NCBI GenBank assembly: GCA_965652545.1
Contig: CBFGWV010000002.1
Span: 1 to 64,000 of the forward strand
DNA from: CBFGWV01 sp965652545
Lineage (GTDB): Bacteria; Pseudomonadota; Gammaproteobacteria; Competibacterales; Competibacteraceae
Length of the DNA: 64,000 bases
Reading direction: 5' to 3'
Position 1 is the first letter of the stretch; each line of letters opens with the position of its first letter. The notes beneath the pieces were generated by a model, which searched no databases, was not told where the DNA came from, and was given only the letters and a program-made list of their open reading frames with translations. Of this stretch, positions 60,864-64,000 are shown in pieces. The position numbers were made by a program, and so were the translations under genes.

Positions 60864-62621
60864 ATGGCCGCGCACCCGGAATCCACCGCCGAAACATCTG
60901 CTTACTCCGCATTGCTCGCCCGCCTGGCCGCGGCGCTCGCGAGCGGCGGCGAGCGGCCGCGGGTACCCGACCCGGAGGCAGTGGCGGACAGTTTTCGGCC
61001 GTTACTGACCCATCTGGCTACCGATCCGGAGTCGGTCTCGCGTCATCTGGCAGCCTTGCTGGACGAACTCGCGCCGCGCTTGAGGTGCTTGGCGGATCAG
61101 CTGCGCGAGGGCTGCGCGGTGGAAAACACCGCCCCCCCGGCGTTCGCGGGCGACAAGCGTTTTCGTGACCCGTCCTGGTCGGAGCCGGGATTGTTTCGGT
61201 TGTTTGCCGAAACCTACCAAATCATCGCCCGCCACCTGCGTGAATGGGTCGCCGGTGTGGAAGGTCTGTCCGCCGGCGAGCGCCAGCGGCTGGACTTCTA
61301 TACCGAGCGGGTCATCGAGATGTTCTCGCCGGCGAATTTCCCATTGACCAATCCGGTCGTGGTCAAACGGACGATCGCGGAACACGGTGACAACCTCCTG
61401 CGCGGCTTTCAGACCCTGGTGGAGGACATCGAACACGGTAAAGGCCGGCTGGCGATACGCACCTGTCCGCGCGATGCCTTCGAGATCGGGCGCGATCTGG
61501 CCACCACCCCCGGCCGCGTGGTCTGGCAGACACCGTTGATGCAATTGATCCAGTACCTGCCGAGGACCGATACGGTTCACGCCCGGCCGCTGTTGATCGT
61601 CCCGCCGTGGATCAACAAGTTCTACATCCTCGACATGCGCTCGGAGAACAGCCTGGTGCGCTGGCTGACCGGCCAGGGGTTCACCGTTTTTCTGATCTCC
61701 TGGGTCAACCCGGACGCCGCCATGGCCGAGACCGGCTTCGAGGATTATCTGCGCCACGGCACACTGGCCGCTGTGGATGCGATAACCCGCGCCACCGGCG
61801 AGCCGGTCAATGTCGCCGGGTATTGCATCGGCGGCACCCTGCTCGCCTGCACCCTCGCCCATCTTGCGGCGCGAGGCGGCGCGTCCATATCCTCGGCGAC
61901 GTTCCTGACCACGATGCTGGACTTCCAGAACCCGGGCGAGTTGGGCGTATTCATCGATCCGGCCCAGATCGAGCGACTGGAGGCGGCCATGGCACGCACC
62001 GGATTCCTCGATGGTGGCGACATGGCCCAGGCGTTCTCACTGCTCAAAGCGAATGATCTGATCTGGTCGTTCCATATCAACAACTATCTGCTGGGCGACC
62101 CGCCGCGGGCCTTCGACCTGCTGTACTGGAACGCCGACAGCACTCGCATGCCGGCGCGAATGCACAGCTTCTATCTGCGCAACATGTACCTGGAAAACAA
62201 GCTGTGCCAACCCGGTGCCATCCGTCTGCTGGATACACCGCTGGACCTGTCCGCCATTACCACGCCGGCCTATTTTCTCTCGACCGAAGACGATCACATC
62301 GCGCCGTGGCGCGCCACCTACGCCGGTGCACGACAGCTTGGGGGCCCAGTGCGCTTCGTACTCGGAGGCTCGGGCCATATCGCCGGGGTGGTCAACCCGC
62401 CGGCGGCCGGCAAGTACGGCTATCGCAGCCGTCGCGGGTTGCCGAACGACCCACAACGCTGGTTCGACGGCGCCGCGCAGCAACGGGGTTCGTGGTGGCC
62501 GGATTGGGCGCGCTGGCTCAAACGCCACGGTGGCCGGCAGGTGTCGGCCAGGGACCCTGATAATGGCCCTTTGCCGGTGCTCGATACGGCACCGGGGCAC
62601 TATGTCCGCGTGCGCAGCTGA
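60864..62621 (+). CDS. phaC: Class I poly(3-hydroxyalkanoate) synthase
   Basis: PhaC polymerises 3-hydroxyacyl-CoA to the storage polyester PHA. The 585-residue length fits class I. The lipase-like box GYCIGG carries the nucleophile Cys321, the catalytic Asp is in STEDDHIAPW and the His in GGSGHIAGVVNPP. The N-terminal domain (about 1-200) includes FPLTNPVVVKRTIAEHG, typical of the PhaC N-terminus. No phaA, phaB or phaE is next to it. The ATG at 60864 lacks a strong ribosome site. Confidence 0.94.
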   Translation: MAAHPESTAETSAYSALLARLAAALASGGERPRVPDPEAVADSFRPLLTHLATDPESVSRHLAALLDELAPRLRCLADQLREGCAVENTAPPAFAGDKRFRDPSWSEPGLFRLFAETYQIIARHLREWVAGVEGLSAGERQRLDFYTERVIEMFSPANFPLTNPVVVKRTIAEHGDNLLRGFQTLVEDIEHGKGRLAIRTCPRDAFEIGRDLATTPGRVVWQTPLMQLIQYLPRTDTVHARPLLIVPPWINKFYILDMRSENSLVRWLTGQGFTVFLISWVNPDAAMAETGFEDYLRHGTLAAVDAITRATGEPVNVAGYCIGGTLLACTLAHLAARGGASISSATFLTTMLDFQNPGELGVFIDPAQIERLEAAMARTGFLDGGDMAQAFSLLKANDLIWSFHINNYLLGDPPRAFDLLYWNADSTRMPARMHSFYLRNMYLENKLCQPGAIRLLDTPLDLSAITTPAYFLSTEDDHIAPWRATYAGARQLGGPVRFVLGGSGHIAGVVNPPAAGKYGYRSRRGLPNDPQRWFDGAAQQRGSWWPDWARWLKRHGGRQVSARDPDNGPLPVLDTAPGHYVRVRS

Positions 62622-62728
62622 CCGGCGCATTGAAAACAGTTGTTGCGGCGCAGTCCGATGGGCGCCGCATCCTCCTATACTCGCAGCATTGGGGATAACG
62701 CCGATCAACGCACAATAAGGGGGTAGCG

Positions 62729-63868
62729 ATGGCTGCCAAGAAAAAAGCCGTTCCAAACACGATTTTCAGTCGCTTGGTGACCACCATGCTGCTGGTGTCG
62801 GTGTTTCCCGTGCTCGGCTTATGGCTGGTGGACTATCGCTCCATCCAGAACGAACTGGGCGACAACCTGGTCGAGGTGCTGGACCGCACCACAGACGCCA
62901 TCGCGGTGAAGATCGACGACTGGACCGACACCAACGTGCGCGTGCTGCGACAGGCGGCGATCATGGACGACACCATCTCCATGGTCGAATGGCGCCAGCT
63001 TCCCATTCTCAAGGCCATCGGCCAGACCTACGAGTGGACCTATCTGGTCTACGCGGTGGGTATGGACGGCTACAAGACGGCACGCAACGACGATGTGCCG
63101 ATATACAACCCTGACGGCACCAAGGCCCATTATCGGGGCGATCGGGCCTACTTCACCCAGGTCATCAACGGCCAACCGGTGGGCAGCCAGGTGCTGATGA
63201 GCCGCACGCACAACAAGCCGGCGCTCATCCTGACAGTGCCGATCAAAGCCAGTGAAACCGAAATGGTCGGAGTCCTGGCCCTTGGGACCATCCTCACGGA
63301 CTTGTCCAACGCGGTCGCCGACACTCGCATTGGGCAGACGGGCTTCGCCTTTCTGGTCGATGGCCAGGGGCGTGTGATCGCCCACGGGCGGCCTGAGCAA
63401 GTGTCCGAAGAACTCCAAGATTTCAAAGGCCATCCCGGATTGACCACCAAGCCGGGTGACCGCGGATTGATCGAGTACTTCGACACCGGTCGCGACGTTA
63501 TCGCGGTGCGACGGCCGGTGGGGCTGGATTGGACGCTGGTCGTCCAGCAGGACCGTGCCGAAGCCTTTGCCGAGTTGGAAGCCGTCAAGCAACGCGGTAT
63601 TGCCATTCTCGTGGGCGGGGTTCTTGTGGTGCTCGTGCTGGCGGTTCTGCTGGCGCGGGGCTTGTCACGTCCCATCCACAAGCTGACCGAAATCGCCGAC
63701 GCCTACAGCCAGGGCAAGCTCGACCTGAAAGTGCCGGAAACCGAGCGCAACGACGAAATCGGTGCCTTGGCGCGGTCGGTGGAGCGCCTGGGCATCAGCA
63801 TCAAGATGGCCATGGAGCGCCTGCGTGCGCCGGGATCGCGGCCAACCCCGAACAAACCCAAGCAATAA
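62729..63868 (+). CDS. Cache and HAMP domain membrane sensor without output domain
   Basis: A 379-residue protein with a membrane helix near residues 15-35, a periplasmic double-Cache sensor (about 40-285; YEWTYLVYAVGMDGYK and GDRAYFTQVINGQPVGSQ), a second helix (about 290-312) and a HAMP domain (RGLSRPIHKLTEIADAYSQG). It ends about 15 residues after HAMP, with no methyl-accepting, kinase or cyclase domain. The ATG lies 8 bases after GGGGG. It probably acts with a separate partner protein. Confidence 0.85.
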   Translation: MAAKKKAVPNTIFSRLVTTMLLVSVFPVLGLWLVDYRSIQNELGDNLVEVLDRTTDAIAVKIDDWTDTNVRVLRQAAIMDDTISMVEWRQLPILKAIGQTYEWTYLVYAVGMDGYKTARNDDVPIYNPDGTKAHYRGDRAYFTQVINGQPVGSQVLMSRTHNKPALILTVPIKASETEMVGVLALGTILTDLSNAVADTRIGQTGFAFLVDGQGRVIAHGRPEQVSEELQDFKGHPGLTTKPGDRGLIEYFDTGRDVIAVRRPVGLDWTLVVQQDRAEAFAELEAVKQRGIAILVGGVLVVLVLAVLLARGLSRPIHKLTEIADAYSQGKLDLKVPETERNDEIGALARSVERLGISIKMAMERLRAPGSRPTPNKPKQ

Positions 63869-63906
63869 CGACCACGGCACCTCGCCGCAAGATTGTGGTC
63901 AGTGCT

Positions 63907-63940
63907 CAGGGGACGCATCACGCGTCCCCTGGTTGCGTTG
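63907..63940 (+). terminator. Terminator-like hairpin after Cache-HAMP gene
   Basis: CAGGGGACGC and GCGTCCCCTG form a perfect 10-bp stem around ATCAC, followed by GTTGCGTTGT. The T-content is modest. It lies 39 bases after the stop codon, a usual place for an intrinsic terminator. Nothing further is seen up to the window end. Confidence 0.6.
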
Positions 63941-64000
63941 TACGGGTTTACGGGCCTATGGGAGATCGACGTCTAAACTCCTGAGGGTCGCAGGGAATGG

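Noticed and set aside
1..64000. tRNA, rRNA, CRISPR array, prophage or complete insertion sequence
   Set aside because: No cloverleaf with CCA end, rRNA core sequence, regularly spaced repeat array, integrase or transposase was found on reading both strands.

Overview
The window is GC-rich, gene-dense DNA from a gammaproteobacterium. The first 12 kb hold the classic gammaproteobacterial envelope and translation cluster (lpxA, fabZ, lpxD, skp, bamA, rseP, dxr, cdsA, uppS, frr, pyrH, tsf, rpsB, all on the minus strand) followed by map and glnD. A choline importer, betaine synthesis genes and strongly acidic exported proteins (PstS and a beta-barrel protein, for example) suggest a salt-adapted, probably moderately halophilic organism. 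The genus cannot be fixed from the sequence alone. No rRNA, tRNA, CRISPR array, prophage or transposase gene was seen.

Layout. 1-11.9 kb: lipid A, outer-membrane assembly, isoprenoid, phospholipid-precursor and translation genes, nearly all joined by 4-base stop/start overlaps; tsf-rpsB is a separate unit with its own promoter and intrinsic terminator. 12.0-21.1 kb: map-glnD, then the phosphate operon pstS-pstC-pstA-pstB-phoU behind a tandem Pho-box array. 21.1-25.1 kb: a 269-bp MITE sits exactly at the stop codons of phoU and a convergent DUF924 gene; then a PmtA-like phospholipid methyltransferase, a MATE exporter and a small beta-barrel protein. 25.3-32.5 kb: osmoprotectant module with betIBA divergent from choXWV around a BetI-type palindrome. 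32.5-44.5 kb: thioesterase, lipoprotein, UspA, DUF4124 proteins, a transglutaminase plus ATP-grasp/alpha-E fusion, an M24-fold protein, and a multi-PAS hybrid kinase next to an EAL response regulator. 44.5-55.3 kb: two palindromic repeats, pgi, a betaine-homocysteine-type methyltransferase, and a seven-gene overlapping operon with a lysophospholipid transporter/acyltransferase fusion and an oligopeptide ABC transporter. 55.4-64 kb: xpt, a PlcP-type phospholipase C, BtaB and BtaA (betaine lipid synthesis), a D,D-carboxypeptidase, a PHA synthase and a Cache-HAMP sensor.

How it fits together. Two themes stand out. The first is quaternary-ammonium chemistry: choline uptake and oxidation, a betaine-dependent-type methyltransferase, a PmtA-like enzyme and betaine lipid. 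The second is phosphate economy: Pho-box-like 11-base-period arrays precede pstS, plcP and btaA, which suggests that phosphate starvation switches on phosphate uptake and at the same time phospholipid breakdown (PlcP gives diacylglycerol) and its conversion to phosphorus-free betaine lipid (BtaA then BtaB). This regulatory reading is inferred from motifs.

The most unusual non-coding structures are: a repeat family with a conserved 52-base core but copy-specific palindromic arms of 30-31 bp (32317-32428 and 44542-44655); the stop-codon MITE; and a perfect 16-bp inverted repeat that buries the plcP start codons.
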